Assembly (NCBI RefSeq): GCF_907165205.1
Contig: NC_058189.1
Span: 63,920,315-63,984,314, forward strand
Length of the DNA: 64,000 nt
Source: Coccinella septempunctata
Taxonomy: Eukaryota; Arthropoda; Insecta; Coleoptera; Coccinellidae
Direction of reading: 5' to 3'
Part shown: positions 24,626-37,107 of the stretch, piece by piece
Position numbering within the stretch: position 1 is the first letter of the stretch
Layout of the letters: every line of letters begins with the position of its first letter
Program-made: the position numbers and the translations under genes
Notes under the pieces: model-generated
Databases searched by the model: none
The model's input: only the letters and a program-made list of their open reading frames with translations
What the model was told of the DNA's origin: nothing

Positions 24626-25410
24626 GGAACACCAATTACTAATACACCATGTTGAAGTTGAAGTATGGTCAGATGTTCTCTATATAAAATAAAAATGGGT
24701 TATCATTATTACCCAGTGTAAACAACCCTTTTTATACCTGGCAGGCAGAAATTTTCATGTTCTCCCTGCTTCAGTCCATATGGAACCCATCAATTTCCAG
24801 TTTTTTGTCGAAATATTCCCATTGTTTTTGAATGATGTGAAATGGTTTGGCGATAAGTTCTAATTCTTCCTGTATTTGGCACAGATTTACATCCAATAAT
24901 ACATTGAATTCCATGCCTTCGAACAAAGTGCTCTGTCTTTCGGGTCAAACTTACTGTTTGTTCTTGAAGCTGCTTCAATTTATGCTTGTACCAGCCTTCG
25001 ATAACCCTTGTGAAGCTGGCTGGACCACCATGGGATTCTGGTTTTTTTTTTGGCAATAACTTGAGGCTATTTCATTACTCTACTGAAAAATATCCTGTTC
25101 CTCAATTGTTGGGGAAACAGCTAATCTTGTAGCAATTTTTCGTATCACTGAAAACAAGGGATTACAAAGATGAAAAAAAATATTTTTTTCCTCCTGCTGT
25201 GACGGCAGGTTTATCAACACAATAACAATTGAATTGAATCTTATCGGATACTGGAGCAGTCAACGTGTAGTCAATATTCATCTCATAACTTACTTAAAGT
25301 TCATCAGATGTTCCTGTTGCAAATTTTTCCACGTCCATAGAAGCTGACCTCAGTAAAACTGCCACTCTAAGCGCCCACATCTATCATCCAAATATCCGAA
25401 TTCCAACGTA

Positions 25411-26110
25411 TACAGGGTGAGTCTTTGACTCGTAATATTTTAACAGTAGATTCTTGAGGTCAAAAGAAACACTTTTTTTCTCTATCATTTTTTCCGAATC
25501 GGCTCGGTTTAAAAGATACAGGCTGTTGAAAAACCATAAAAAAATATTATTTTCAGTCTTATCTCACAAACGGTTTCATCGAATGTAATGAATTTCGAAA
25601 TATAGTTTTTCATTTATTTGATGAATCTTTTTCGAACACAAGATATCATCCACGTCTTCCAGTTTTCTCTATATGACCATTACGTACCATAAAAATACCA
25701 AAAATTGAAAGAACCAAACTCTTGAAACTAAGTTGGGTGCTACCTAATGAATATTTGAACGTTTTGAAAACTAAAAGTATTCTTCATATTTTCTCGTATA
25801 ATGCGCCGTTTTCGAGTAATTTGATGATCAAAAATTGAAAAGTATCTATTAAATTTGAAAAATTGTGTACTTTGGCTGAATACAACTCTGTTTGAAAGAT
25901 CCACAGATATGTAGTGTCACAGATTTAGCTAGTAATTCTGAAGATAATTTTGTTTTTCCAGGGGTGGCACAGCTCAGTATAAAACTTAAAATTGCTATAT
26001 CTTTTTATCAGGGCCGATTCGGAAAAAATGCTAGAGGAAAAAAGTGTTTCTTTTGACCTCAAGAATCGACTGTTAAAATATTTGTACGAGTCAAAGACTC
26101 ACCCTGTATA
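25411..26110. mobile_element. Hairpin MITE family 1, complete copy
   Basis: About 700 bp with matching arms: TACAGGGTGAGTCTTTGACT at the left and AGTCAAAGACTCACCCTGTA at the right. Pairing continues through AACAGTAGATTCTTGAGGTC and AAGAAACACTTTTTTTC. The interior has GGCTGTTGAAAAACC and CCAGGGGTGGCACAGCTCA blocks shared with the other copies. The best reference copy in the window. Confidence 0.9.
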
Positions 26111-27210
26111 TCTGAGCCTTCCTCAAATTTAAGTCATCCGACCTTGCCCAATCTCTTGAATCCCTGTAACCCTGACAACCGGCTCCAAACCCTTACGATT
26201 TTCGCGATTCATCTTTTCACCTCTGAACGGCGAGATCTGGCAACGTCGCACCACCCCATCGTCTCTCGATTATTTCAATATAAACACGACTATTTAGTAT
26301 TTCACCCTCGTTCATAACACTCGGTCGTGACACCATTCTGTGGATCCAACTGACCAATTTCGACGTCTGTGCCACCAGATCGACCGGATTCGACGTCGAC
26401 ACATCCAAGCTCCGTTTTCGCAACACGAAAATCGTAAATAAAGACATTTTTCTTGCGATAGATCGAACTAATTCGGAGCGCATTCGACGATTCTTGATTT
26501 CTTAGCCATACGAGGGGGTAGGACGATTTTGAAGCGGGAAAGTCTATCGTAATTTTGTTTGTATTTCTTCAGGGCTTCGACTTTCCCGTCGTTTTTCTTG
26601 GTTTATAACTCGAGTTGGAAGAAACTAAGAAACGTGAAAGGATAAGTATTACTTATCTTTAGTTCTATCTGTTGGTATTCAATTATTTTTTGGCCAGGAC
26701 TTGTATCAAGTTTCAATTGAGAACTGTTCAGGTACTGACATTCTTTTCTTCATTTTTTTTTCGTTTTTCAGTTGCCTTTTCTCGAATAAGTTGTCGAGAA
26801 AATACTTTCAATTGGGTTGAGTATGGACTTAAATACCTACAAGTTTTCAAGTTTCAAAATTTCGATAAATTATCGAAGATATACCCTGACCAATTTGAAA
26901 ATTCAAAACGAATAAAATCAACAGTTTCGTCTTCGAAACTTTATTAAGCTTGATGATCAAAAACTGATCTTTTTAAGGTGTCTAACTTGAAAAAATGGCA
27001 GTTACCATTATGACATTTTCTTTCATCTTGCCCATTTTTTTTCTATCACATAATTTTTTCCAGCCTTCCAGCTATCATTTGTAAGTCGAAAATTCGAGTC
27101 ACAGAAATTAATTTTCCACATTTTTCTCCCTCAATCTCTTTGTAGGAACCAAACCATCTATCAGAAACGTTTCGATAAAGTAACCCCTAGTGTGCTTTGA
27201 AAAATTGAAG
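26110..27210. promoter_or_regulatory. CpG-rich patch (26210-26620) and flank
   Basis: 26210-26620 is rich in CpG (GGATTCGACGTCGACAC, CATTCGACGATTCTTG) compared with the repeats around it. It lies 0.6 kb upstream of the coding-looking exon at 27211, so a promoter or leader exon is possible. No ATG-initiated frame with a donor was seen. Confidence 0.3.
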
Positions 27211-27393
27211 GGCAGACTTGGCCTCGGGATAACTATTATGGGTACGCATCGAACAGAGAGCCGGACTACGATAATTTCGCACCGCAGGACCGTATGGGGA
27301 GATATTCCGATTGCAGGAACCCCGCTTATCGATGCGACTTTTCTGGAAATCTGTGCTATCAGTCGAGGTTCTACATGAATGATTCGAATATAG
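27211..27393 (+). CDS. Candidate coding exon B, Tyr-rich (unknown gene)
   Basis: An open segment with strongly coding-like codon use: QTWPRDNYYGYASNREPDYD, then NFAPQDRMGRYSDCR, then FYMNDSNI plus G. It ends at a consensus donor, ATAG|GTAGGT, after codon base 1. An acceptor AAG at 27208-27210 (or GCAG at 27213-27215) opens the frame; the upstream frame is closed by TGA. An internal ATG at about residue 28 would allow it to be a first exon. Same exit phase as exons at 16394, 36936 and 45644. Function unknown. Confidence 0.4.
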
Positions 27394-27603
27394 GTAGGTG
27401 GATAAATAGATATATTACATTGTAGAGAAGGGAACGATCCCTGGAGGTTTGGTTAAAGAACATACTAGTAATTGGGAATTACGTGATTTCATCATGTACC
27501 AATATCATAGAAAAGCTGGTAATTCAGTTTGATTATCTATTGTTTCAGAATTGTAGCTTGATTTTTGGCAACAAAACAGAGGCTGTCTGTAGTTATAAAT
27601 GAT

Positions 27604-28528
27604 GAGTCTTTGACTCGTACAAAAATTTTAACAGAAGATTTTCTAAAAAATAGATTTTTCGTCTGATGAAGGAGTCTGATATAGACTCCGAAACGTTACA
27701 GAATTATAATTTCAACGTTATTTATTTTGAGTTCATTGTCAGGCAACAATTTTTTCTAGTTAATTTGCTCCTGACAAATTAGTGCAAGGATTCACGCAGG
27801 AGCAAATCGTTGATTTCATTTTTAATTGATTTTGTTTCAGAGATTGAGAGTGAAAACCCTAAAAATTTTATGAATAGATTCTTGATGTCGAAAGAAACAC
27901 TTTCCTTCATTTTTTCTGAATCGACTGTTTTAAAAAGATACAGGCTGTTGAAAAACCATAAAAAGGATATTTTTAGTTCTATCTCACAAACGGTTTCATT
28001 GAATGAAATGTATCTCGCAATATATCTTTTCATTTATGTGATGAATCTTCTTCGAACACAAGATATCATCCAAGTCTTCCAGTTTTCTCATTATGACCAT
28101 TACGTACCATAAAAAAACCAAAAATTCAAAGAAAACTACTCTTGAAACTAAGTTGGACCCTATCTAATGAATACTTGAACGTTTTGTAAAATAAAGGTAT
28201 TCATCTATGTTTTCGTATAATGCGCCGTTTTCGGTTAATTTGATGTTCAAAAATAAAAATATCTGTGAAATTCCAAAGATTGGGTACTTTTACCATATGC
28301 AACTCTTTCTGAAAGATCCACAGATGTGTAGTGTCACAGATTTAGCTAGTTATTCTGGAGATAATTTTGTTTTTCCAGGGGTGGCACAGCTCATTATGAA
28401 AACTTAAAATAGCCATATCTTTTTATCAGGGCCGAATCGGAAAAAATGGTATAGGAAAAGTGTTTCTTTCGACCTCAAGAATGTACTGTTAAAATATATG
28501 TACGAGTCAAAAACTCACCCTGTATATT
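27604..28528. mobile_element. Hairpin MITE family 1 with an insertion
   Basis: Left arm TGAGTCTTTGACTCGTACAA, right arm ending CTCACCCTGTATA, interior collinear with 25411-26110. About 235 extra bases (roughly 27640-27875) interrupt the left arm between AGATTTT and ATTCTTGATG. Confidence 0.8.
27640..27875 (+). repeat. Inserted fragment with hammerhead-like core
   Basis: Contains CTGATGA, a 6-bp hairpin (GGAGTC/GACTCC) and GAAACGTT, then AACGTT 16 bases on. This is the order of a hammerhead ribozyme core. One extra A follows CTGATGA and the outer stem I pairs poorly, so activity is doubtful. Such motifs are known from Penelope-like retroelements; the source here is inferred. Confidence 0.45.
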
Positions 28529-28535
28529 GTTATGA

Positions 28536-29440
28536 CATGGGGAAATGATTCCTCGATGAAAATAAGCAGGGGTGGTTTCTATGAAGTTTTTTCGAAATCA
28601 ACCTCCCTTCTAAGATACAGCCTTTGGAAGGCGATGACGAGTTGATAGTTTTTAATTTTTTTACGTGTTATAAAGAACACTGAGCCATAAAACTTTACAT
28701 GATATGAAGCACTAAGTAGATATTACTCACACAATTTTTTAGATCTCCTAACTTTATTATTAGGGGTTGAAAATAACAACCCCTTATGATTTTCATCCAA
28801 AAATTGTTTTCGTGTGATAGATTTCCGGAAAAAAAAATTCTATTATGGTTTCCCATTCAATTCTGGAGAAAAAAGTCTGTTGCAAAATTTCGAAACAGTA
28901 GATACTTTTCTCGGAATAAATGAAAACTTACAAGCAGTTCTGATCACTGTTCATTCCATTTCGTCGTATAAGTGTTCCATAGACTGACTACCTTCCGCTT
29001 AAATACATACATCAACTCTCTGCCTCATAGACCTTCGTATACTGTTTGCAAGTTTTTATTCATTCCGAGAAAAGTATCGACTGTATCGAAATGGAGACTT
29101 TTTCCTTCAGAATTGAATGGGAAACCAAAAGAGAATTTTATTTTTCGAAAATCTATCCCACGAAAACAGTTTTTGAAGGACAATCATAAGGGATTGTTAT
29201 TTTCAACCCTTAATAATGAAGATATGAAATCTAAAAAAATTGTGTGTATAACATCTACTTAGTGCTCCATATTATGTATAATTTGCTGACTCAGTGTTTT
29301 TTAGAACCCGTAAAAAAAATTAAAAAGTGTCAACTCGTCATCGTCTTCCAAAGGCTGTATCTTGGAAGGGAGGTCGATTTCGAAAAAAATCTATAGGAAC
29401 TACACCTGCTTATTTTCATCGAGGAATCATCTCCCTAAGT
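28536..29440. mobile_element. Long palindromic (fold-back) element
   Basis: Two arms of about 430-440 bp mirror each other around 28990. ATGATTCCTCGATGAAAATA pairs with TATTTTCATCGAGGAATCAT, and AGATACAGCCTTTGGAAG with CTTCCAAAGGCTGTATCTT. The right flank ends in another ACACCCTGTA at 29512-29521. No coding sequence. Confidence 0.85.
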
Positions 29441-30635
29441 CCTTCACATTTGGTTACAGACAACCTGTATACAGAGGTGAACAAAACGAATGAAAACCTA
29501 GCGTTTATTCAGAACACCCTGTAAAGGGCCTCATCTTTTCTGAACATTTAATTTTTTTAAGACGCCATCTAAACATTTATGTTTTCGAAGAATCAAGCTA
29601 CAACTCAAGCTACAAATCAGCCAAAGTGTTCAGGAGAAAATGAACTACAATCTTTGTCCGTTCCAATAATTTTGCCGGTTTGTGTATGTAGGTATTCACT
29701 TTTACGATTTCCTTGTTTCATTATTTCTCCATTTATCAATACTAAGTAGACTTTACTGCGATACGTTTGGAATTTGAACCGCTTCTTTCAACAATGTAGT
29801 ATTCAGTATCTATGAATAAATTTGAATTCGTACGAAGAATGAATTCCACGCGAATCACAGTTGTTTATATTTTCGCACCGACGCTGTATAAAACGAATAT
29901 AAATCCATTCTTCAGGTACGTCCCCCTACTATCAACTCCGACTACATTATCATTATGAATTTCGTCCCATCTTTTCCCCCACGGGAATATAAAAATGCTA
30001 GTTAGGCAAATTTCATGACAGGGAAATATTTAAATAGAGTCCACCGGGTAGCACAAGGGAGGGCGTCCAGGGACCGCGGTATTACTTATTTCGATTAGGA
30101 AAATTGCATTATTTTTGTAGATTCAGATTGGCCGTGTTTATAGGTGGGCCGTCATTCCTATATTTTCGTCGGATCCGGTTAAAATGATTGGTTTTTGCGG
30201 GAGGTTTCACGTAGGGACTGGTGGAATAACCTCGTGAAAGGTATAATGTATTAAATGATGAGTCTGAGGACTGCTACTGAGTGCTACCCTGGAAAGTAGC
30301 GTGAGAAATCATTATGACCGATTCTTATACTATACAGTTCCTTCTTAAATGATAGTATGGTGATGTAAGGTTCAGAGAGCAGTAGATTGTTACTATGTCA
30401 GTTCGATGACGTTTCAGAAATATATTTTTCCATCCTCAGCGCTCTACAAAAGTTATGGAACATTATGATGCTACAACATTTATAAAAAGTGTATGAAAAA
30501 AGGGAATTCGCGAGTTATATATTAGAAAAAATATCACAGAAAAAATAATAGTTTGGCAAGATTTGAACACATACAAAAACATATATAAGATGTGAAAATA
30601 TTACGATACAGTATTGTAGTATTTTCATTTTCATT
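29441..30635. other. Non-coding, with a GC-richer patch at 29870-30240
   Basis: The patch (GTCCAGGGACCGCGG, GTCGGATCCGG) is less AT-rich than its flanks and not part of a repeat seen here. No open frame supports coding, so a regulatory element is possible. Confidence 0.3.
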
Positions 30636-31200
30636 TTAAGTTTTCATAATGAGCTGTGCCGCCCCTAGAAAAGCAGAGTTATCTTCAGAATAACTAGCTA
30701 AATCTATGACACAACACATCTGTGGATATCTTAAACAGAGTTGTATTCAGCCAAAGTACTTAATTTTCCAAATTTCTTAGATACTTTTTAATTTTTGAAC
30801 ATCAAATTACTCGAAAACGTCGGAAAAACGAGAAAATTTAAGGAATACTTTACAAAACGTTCAAATATTCATTAGACAGCGTCCAACTTAGTTTCAAGAG
30901 TTGGACTCTTTGAATTTTTTTTGTCATAATGAGAAAACTGGAAGACGTAGGCATTATCTTGTGTTTGAAAAAGATTAATCAAATAAATGAAAGACTGTAT
31001 TTGTGTATTTCTAAATTGATTTCATTCGATAAAAACTTTGTGACATAGAATTTAGAAAAACATTTTTTATAGTTTTTCAACAGCCTGTATCTTTTGAACC
31101 GAAGCGATTCTGAAAAAATGTTGAGAGAAAAAAGTGTTTCTTTTGCACTCAAGAATCTACTGTTTTAATATTGGTAGGAGTCAAAGACTCACCCTGTATA
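30636..31200. mobile_element. Hairpin MITE family 1, inverted copy lacking one end
   Basis: Collinear with 25411-26110 in reverse orientation, from AGTTTTCATAATGAGCTGTG through GTTTTTCAACAGCCTGTATC to AAAGACTCACCCTGTATA. The left terminal repeat is missing. Confidence 0.8.
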
Positions 31201-31212
31201 TTATTTTGATGT

Positions 31213-32465
31213 AGAGGGTGGGCAAAATTGGTGATACCTGAACTACAACCTTTTGCAACCAACGAGATAGAGGAAAATGAGTGACACATTGCGATCGTCA
31301 TTTTTCGAAAAACTATAATAATGTCATCAACTGCATTTTGTATCTTCTTTAATTTTGGAGTTATAGGCCAAAATTAAAATTTTAACTTTGGTCATTATCT
31401 CCGGGGTGCTAGGATGATGAAATGAAAACATTATACAGACACTTTTTTGATAGCAATCCAGTGGCGTACTATGATTTCTTCTAACAGTTATATTTGCTGA
31501 GCTATAACATAAAGATGTGTTTTTCTTATGAAAACAGTGGTTTAAAATGACTTAGGAAGACAAAGGGCGATGCATAATATACAGGGTGTCCCAAAACTAT
31601 TGAATCAAACGTCACACCACGATAGAGTAGATCAAATACTATCGAATGACACCAACATTAGATGAGCGAAAATGTACCGTTTCTGAAAAAACCAGACCTA
31701 AAGTTGCCGATTTTGGAACTATTTTTTCAATCACAAGGCCAATTTGTGATTAAGGATAGCGTTTTTCTCCCATATTATCACCCCTATAGAGGGGGTTTAC
31801 TATGTGTAATAAAAATCATGTAGAAAAAACAATTGTTTTAATTTACATTTACTTAGGTTATCGATTAACTACTTAAAATAATTTCAATTAGGGGAGGTAA
31901 AACAATAATCTTAGTTCAGTATAATTTGAAAAATCGATATGCTTTTTCACAAACTGGCTCAGTGATTAAGAAAAATAGTTCGAAAATCGGCAACTTCAGG
32001 TATTTCAGTAAAATTCTGATTATTTTGGAAACGCTACATTTTCGTTGAACTAATGTTGGTGTCATTCGATAATATGTGGTCTACTCTATCGTGGTGTGAC
32101 GTTTGATTCACTAGTTTTGGGACACCCTGTATTTCTGAAACAGGAAAAAATGGCGATTCTTCCTAAGTCATTTTAAACTACTGTTTTCATACGAAAAACA
32201 CAACTTTATATTATTGCAAATAAATTGCTATTAAAAAGTGTCTCTATAATGTTTATATTTCAACATCCTAGCACAAACAGAAACGGACATAATGACCCAA
32301 GTTGAAATCGCCCAAATTTCAATTTTGGCCTTCAACTCGAAAATAAAAGAAGATGATGCAGTTGAAGGCATCAAAAGTTTCTCGAAAAAAGACCAATGTA
32401 ATATGCTATACATTTCCCTCCATTTCGTTGGGTTAAAAAGTTGTAGTTCACCAATTTTGAGCAAA
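31213..32465. mobile_element. Outer palindromic element split by a second hairpin
   Basis: Arms at 31213-31575 and 32135-32465 are inverted copies (for example AACAGTGGTTTAAAATGACT with AGTCATTTTAAACTACTGTT; TAACTTTGGTCATTATCTCC with its diverged mate). The centre is occupied by the family 2 hairpin at 31580-32131. The GGTGGGCAAAATT start recalls family 3. Confidence 0.85.
31580..32131. mobile_element. Hairpin MITE family 2, copy 1
   Basis: 552 bp, TACAGGGTGTCCCAAAACTA at one end and its near-complement at the other. Arms of nearly 200 bp include ATCAAACGTCACACCACGAT and ATCGTGGTGTGACGTTTGAT. Second copy at 34218-34767. Confidence 0.9.
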
Positions 32466-34217
32466 TTATCCACTTAAATTTTTGAGCAGTGTATAAATCA
32501 ACAACTAAGATCATAATGCATCTTTACCAAGTGAAATTTGACGAAATAATTTGTGATTCTTTTCTTTGTCAAATTTGAAGGATTTCAAACTGTTCTTGTT
32601 GATCTCGAGAATACAATGACCAAGATTTGGGTACATTTGAGCTAAGATGTCTAAAAACATGGTGAATGCACTGATTAGATTTTGTTTTTCCAACTTTGGA
32701 AATAACAGATAAGTTTCGTTTTTCCCACTGTAGGTAGCGCTAATTAGAAACTGACAGTTGTCGATTGATATTTGAAAATAATTTTTGAAAACATTCCCAC
32801 GACTTACGAATGTGCTTTATTTATAAGCGATTATTGGTATGTGAAAATGTAGTAGTTTCGAGAAAGGGTGTACAATCAAGAACTACAGCTAAGAATTCGG
32901 TGTTGTTGGACTATCACCCTTTGTTGTTGGAATTTGAGGCAGAACCAAATCAGATGAACGAACATTCAGGACTGATACAGCTAAGAGTTTTATGGCAACT
33001 ATTCAAACATACATGTGAATTGTGAGCATGTATTAAGAAACAGAAATAAGTAGGTACATGAAATTGTTTAGAGCCTGATTTTCAAATATTCTTCACGAGT
33101 ATAGTGAAACTCCGTTTCCGTCAGCTGAATATATTGGATATTTGGCCAATCAACCCTGTGTTTTATTGAAATTATCTTGAAGAAGAATAGTAAGTACTCT
33201 TTCGAATCCTTCGATACTGTTGAAATATCTGCAGATTCGTTTTTACAACGAAAATTTAAGTGTAAATCTCAAATATTCGATAACAGCTGACATTTGCCAA
33301 AATAGTCCAGTTCATTTTTTTGGTTTCGTTGATCGATCGGGATCACAGATTACTGTAAACTGTGATCGATATCAACACAGAACAAAATAAAACGAGACAG
33401 TATCATTAGACTTTCTTTGATAGAAGAAGGATAGAATATGGTGGCGCCGCCACGAAACGAATCTCTTATTTTCGATTTAGTCTAATGTCATTCCATTCAA
33501 AAATTGACGAGTGCATACACCATGTTTTTAGACATCTTAATTTGAGCCCAGAAGAGTCACCCTTATCTATTGGGGAGTGAAAACCACGAAAGGAAGAAGA
33601 AGAAATAACCTCTATTTACGATTTGACAGATGGTGGACCATAGAAAATTCCCGCCTCTCATTTACCGCGGGATTCCCATTTCCCGCTCGCCGCGAAACGC
33701 AGGACCTTGAATGCATCTGATACAAATCCGTAATCCGACATGATTTTCATCGGATATGGGCTCGTAACAATTCGAATCTTGCGACACACGATTCTTGAAC
33801 TTGAACTAGACGAGGTCCGGAGTGCGAACGACGCGATTTCACGCAATCGAACACGCGTTTTGGGTGTTCGCCCCGCTACCGTTCGGAATTTTCGGAAACC
33901 GTAAAAAGTGAATTGATAAATAAGCAACTCTCTCTTTCCGATTTAGCAATCGTTTTCGATATCCCTCTCCACGCACTGCTGGATCTTACTGGGACCTTTC
34001 ACGTTGTTAATAATTCGTTCTCCGGGCAATTATCAATAAGGAAATGTTTTTTGCGTTAATATTCGTTATGTTCGGTTTTGGACCGATGTCTTTATCCGGT
34101 CGGTTGGTTGAATGAGCGTACCAAGGAATGTCGCTCGAAAAAAAGAAAAACGAGCCAAGGAATCACTTTTGGGCATGGTAGTATACGAGGATATATTGAA
34201 AAATTCTTAGCCTACTA
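32466..34217. other. Non-coding, with a CpG-rich patch at 33650-34100
   Basis: 33650-34100 is CpG-rich (CCCGCTCGCCGCGAAACG). A short frame from ATG 34044 to a weak donor at 34098|99 also ends after codon base 1 (18 hydrophobic codons), but the donor GTCGGT is poor, so it is not called as an exon. Confidence 0.3.
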
Positions 34218-34767
34218 TACAGGGTGTCCCGAAACTAGTGAATCAAACGTCACACCACGATAGAGTAGGTCAAATACTATCGAATGACACCAACATTAGT
34301 TGAGCGAAAATGTACCATTTCTGAAGAAACCTAACCTAAAGTTGCCGAGTTTCGAACCATTTCTTCAATCACAAGACCAATTTGTGATAAAGGATAGCGT
34401 TTTTCTCCCATATTATCACCCCTATAGAGGGGGTTTATTCTGAGTAATAACTATCATGTAGAAAAAACAATTGTTTCAATTAACATTTATTTAGGTTATC
34501 GATTAACTACTTAAAATAATTTCGATTAGGGGAGATAAAACAATAATCTTAGTTCAATATAATTTAAAATCGATCCCTTTTTTCACAAACTGGCCATGTG
34601 ATTAAAAAAAATAGTTCGAAAATCGGCAACTTTAGGTATTTTAATAAAATTTTGATTATTTTGGATACGGTACATTTTCGTTGAACTAATGTTGATGTCA
34701 TTCAATAATATTTGGTTTACTCTATCGTGGTGCGATGTTTGATTCACTAGTTTTGGGACACCCTGTA
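34218..34767. mobile_element. Hairpin MITE family 2, copy 2
   Basis: 550 bp, near-identical to 31580-32131, with TACAGGGTGTCCCGAAACTA and inverted TTTTGGGACACCCTGTA ends. It abuts the 3' side of the mariner copy. Confidence 0.9.
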
Positions 34768-35960
34768 GAACCAAACAAAATTTCAATGTCGAAATATTTT
34801 ATTACTCAACATATTCTCCTCTTAATTGGATACATTTATTACAGCGAAGCAACAACGTCTCTAGACCTTCAAAAAAAAAAATGTTTCTTCTTGCTCTGCA
34901 AACCAGACCTCCACAGCTTTTATTACCTCCTTGTTGGAAGAAAATTTACGACCTTTTGAACTTTTTTTCAGTTGAGGAAAGAGATGATAGTCGGATGGAG
35001 CCAAATCTGATGAATAAGGGGGGTGTTCTAGTAATTCAAACGTTGTCCTGCAAAAACAAAACACCTTTGGGTAGCTTTCCGCGTCTTTTCTCTTAAATTT
35101 TTTCCCGTAGAGTGGTCAGTAATGTAGAATAGTAATCTCCGGTTATTTTTCTACCCTTATCCAAAAAATCAATCATGATTACTCCATGGCAATCCCAAAA
35201 AACTGAAACAAGAACTTTTCCAGCAGATTTTTGGACACGAAACTTCTTAGTTCTTGGAGAACCAGAGTGTCGCCATTCCATCGATTGTTGCTTTGTTTCT
35301 GGATCGTAGAAATATATCCAAGTCTCATCCATAGTAACAATTCGGTTTAAGAAGTCTACATCGTTTTCACATCGAGCACAGATCGAACTCGATGCTTCTA
35401 CCCTTGCACGCTTTTGGTCAACATTCAAACATTTGGGGATACATTTTTCAGTAATTTTTCTCATGTCCAAATTGACGTGAACTATATGATGAATGCCTTC
35501 GTATGAAATACATATTCAGAGCTTCAGATATCCGTTTTAGCCTAATTCGACGGTCTGATAAAATCATGTCATGAACTGCATCGATATTTTCGGGCACTGA
35601 CACAGAAACTGGCCATCATCTTCAATGGAAAATTCACCTCTTTTGAAGCTTGCAGTCCAATTTTTCACGGTCGTATACGAAGGACATTGATCACCAAGGG
35701 TAATAAGCATATCTTCGTAAATCTGCTTACCCCTTATCCCTTTTAAATACAGGTACTTGATGATGTCTCGATACTCCAATTTTTCGATTTTCACAATTTC
35801 GGTGGACATCTATCTTTCAATTTATTGCGTAACTCTGGTTCACTTTTTTGACCTCAAACTTCACACTGACACTTCTTTTGAGTTATTGTTCTTTGCTATG
35901 GTAACGCAATATTTTTTTTATGCATGGAACTGGTCTTGACTAACTAGATATCAATACATC
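34768..35960 (-). pseudogene. mariner transposon, dead copy 1
   Basis: Minus-strand transposase pieces: N-terminal helix-turn-helix region from ATG 35809 (ends in a frame shift after FSIEDD), middle (35470-35093) with MDETWIYFYDPETKQQSMEW, then HPPYSSDLAPSDYHLF near 35000. Compared with copy 2 at 48033, about 40 bases after the LQDN codons are deleted, removing the APAH block that follows the second catalytic Asp. The 5' flank matches copy 2 up to TTGATATCTAGT near 35955. Inactive. Confidence 0.88.
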
Positions 35961-36935
35961 CTCGTATTTTTGTATTGTGTCCTTTTATCATTGTACAAAT
36001 TATTTCTTCTAGCAAGTACTCAATTCAATCACCTCAACTTTTGTCCAGTTATCTTGTTTGACAAAGAATCTCGAAAATGCGAAAATTACAAACCCCGCTT
36101 TCATGCCCCATAGAAAGTTCATCAAGGATATAGCAAAACTAGCCAAGGTTTCATTGATTGATATCTTTTAAATGCTTCCGGACACACTCCACTCATTTGA
36201 TATTCCAGACAAGTTAAACCATTCTTAACTTCGGTCCCTACCAACATTTTGATACGTTTAAATCGACTGGGCCCATAAAAAACCAGATTTTCGTGACACA
36301 CTTTCTTGAAAAATAGCTGAACTTTCTTTTAGGAATCGGTTCCCCAGGTATCGATGTGGCTGAGGGTTAAAGCCGAATGGTAAAGGTGTTTTTGAGTTTT
36401 CGTAAGGTCGGAGTGAAGGAGCTGTTGAATCGAGTATTTTAAATCGACTTCCGTGGGAACGAAGATACTTCTCGCTTAATTCCTATGATTATAAATTAAA
36501 AAGTGAGAGTTTCGTGGTGCAAGACATCGGAACAATTCCTCTTTCTCTTTTCCGCGGCGGCCAAAATTGGACCCGCCAAATTCCGTCCCAAACCAGTCGT
36601 GAAAAAGACGCGTAGCCGTCCGCATGCAACACGCGCAAGAAAAAGAACAATAGCGTTGTTTAGGTACACCGTCTCTCTTCCGGTAAAACCGAGAGTGGCC
36701 CCCTCCACCCGCAAACTCCGGTACCCATTCACTCTCGCAGATTTTCCACCAGCGAAGAGTGCCGCCGATTGTTGCTGATCGTGCAAGATACTTTGACGGA
36801 TACGTGTGGCTTGGCTGTAGTCGTTCTTCCGGCAGCGGCATCGGACGAAGTCTGCTGAGCGCGCGTAGACTGGCGTGTTGTGGTGCGAAAGGCATGCTTT
36901 TTTGATATGAGTTTTGTGGTACTCGAGGACTGACG
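35961..36935 (+). promoter_or_regulatory. Region upstream of exon C; CpG-rich from 36480
   Basis: 36480-36930 is CpG-rich on both strands, giving spurious long frames. It directly precedes the ATG at 36936 and probably holds a promoter and 5' UTR. No TATA box was identified. Confidence 0.4.
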
Positions 36936-37107
36936 ATGGATTACCAATTGCCACCGGTCGCCCAGAACCCGCAGATGAACGGGCTGCCCGTTCCTGTCGG
37001 CGTTATGCAGGGCACTCTCACCCACGTCCAGGCTCAGGTGCAGGACCAAGAGCCTCATCGCTGGAGTCAGTATCAGCAGCTCTGGCGACAGCACGTCTAT
37101 CTCAACG
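36936..37107 (+). CDS. Candidate first coding exon C (unknown gene)
   Basis: ATG opens 57 codons starting MDYQLPPVAQNPQMNG, then Val/Gln-rich, ending RWSQYQQLWRQHVYLN plus G at the donor AACG|GTAAAA. Codon use and CpG content are coding-like, and the exon sits at the 3' edge of a CpG-rich block. It ends in the same phase as exons at 16394, 27211 and 45644. I do not recognise it. A Gln/Pro-rich start followed by an amphipathic Trp-containing helix would fit a regulatory protein, but this is a guess. Confidence 0.5.

Noticed and set aside
34044..34098. Fifth possible first exon (hydrophobic, same phase)
   Set aside because: Very short and its donor GTCGGT is poor.
36476..37094. Long overlapping minus-strand frames near exon C
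   Set aside because: All frames are open in this CpG-rich block; none has a recognisable motif, and exon C has better start and donor evidence.
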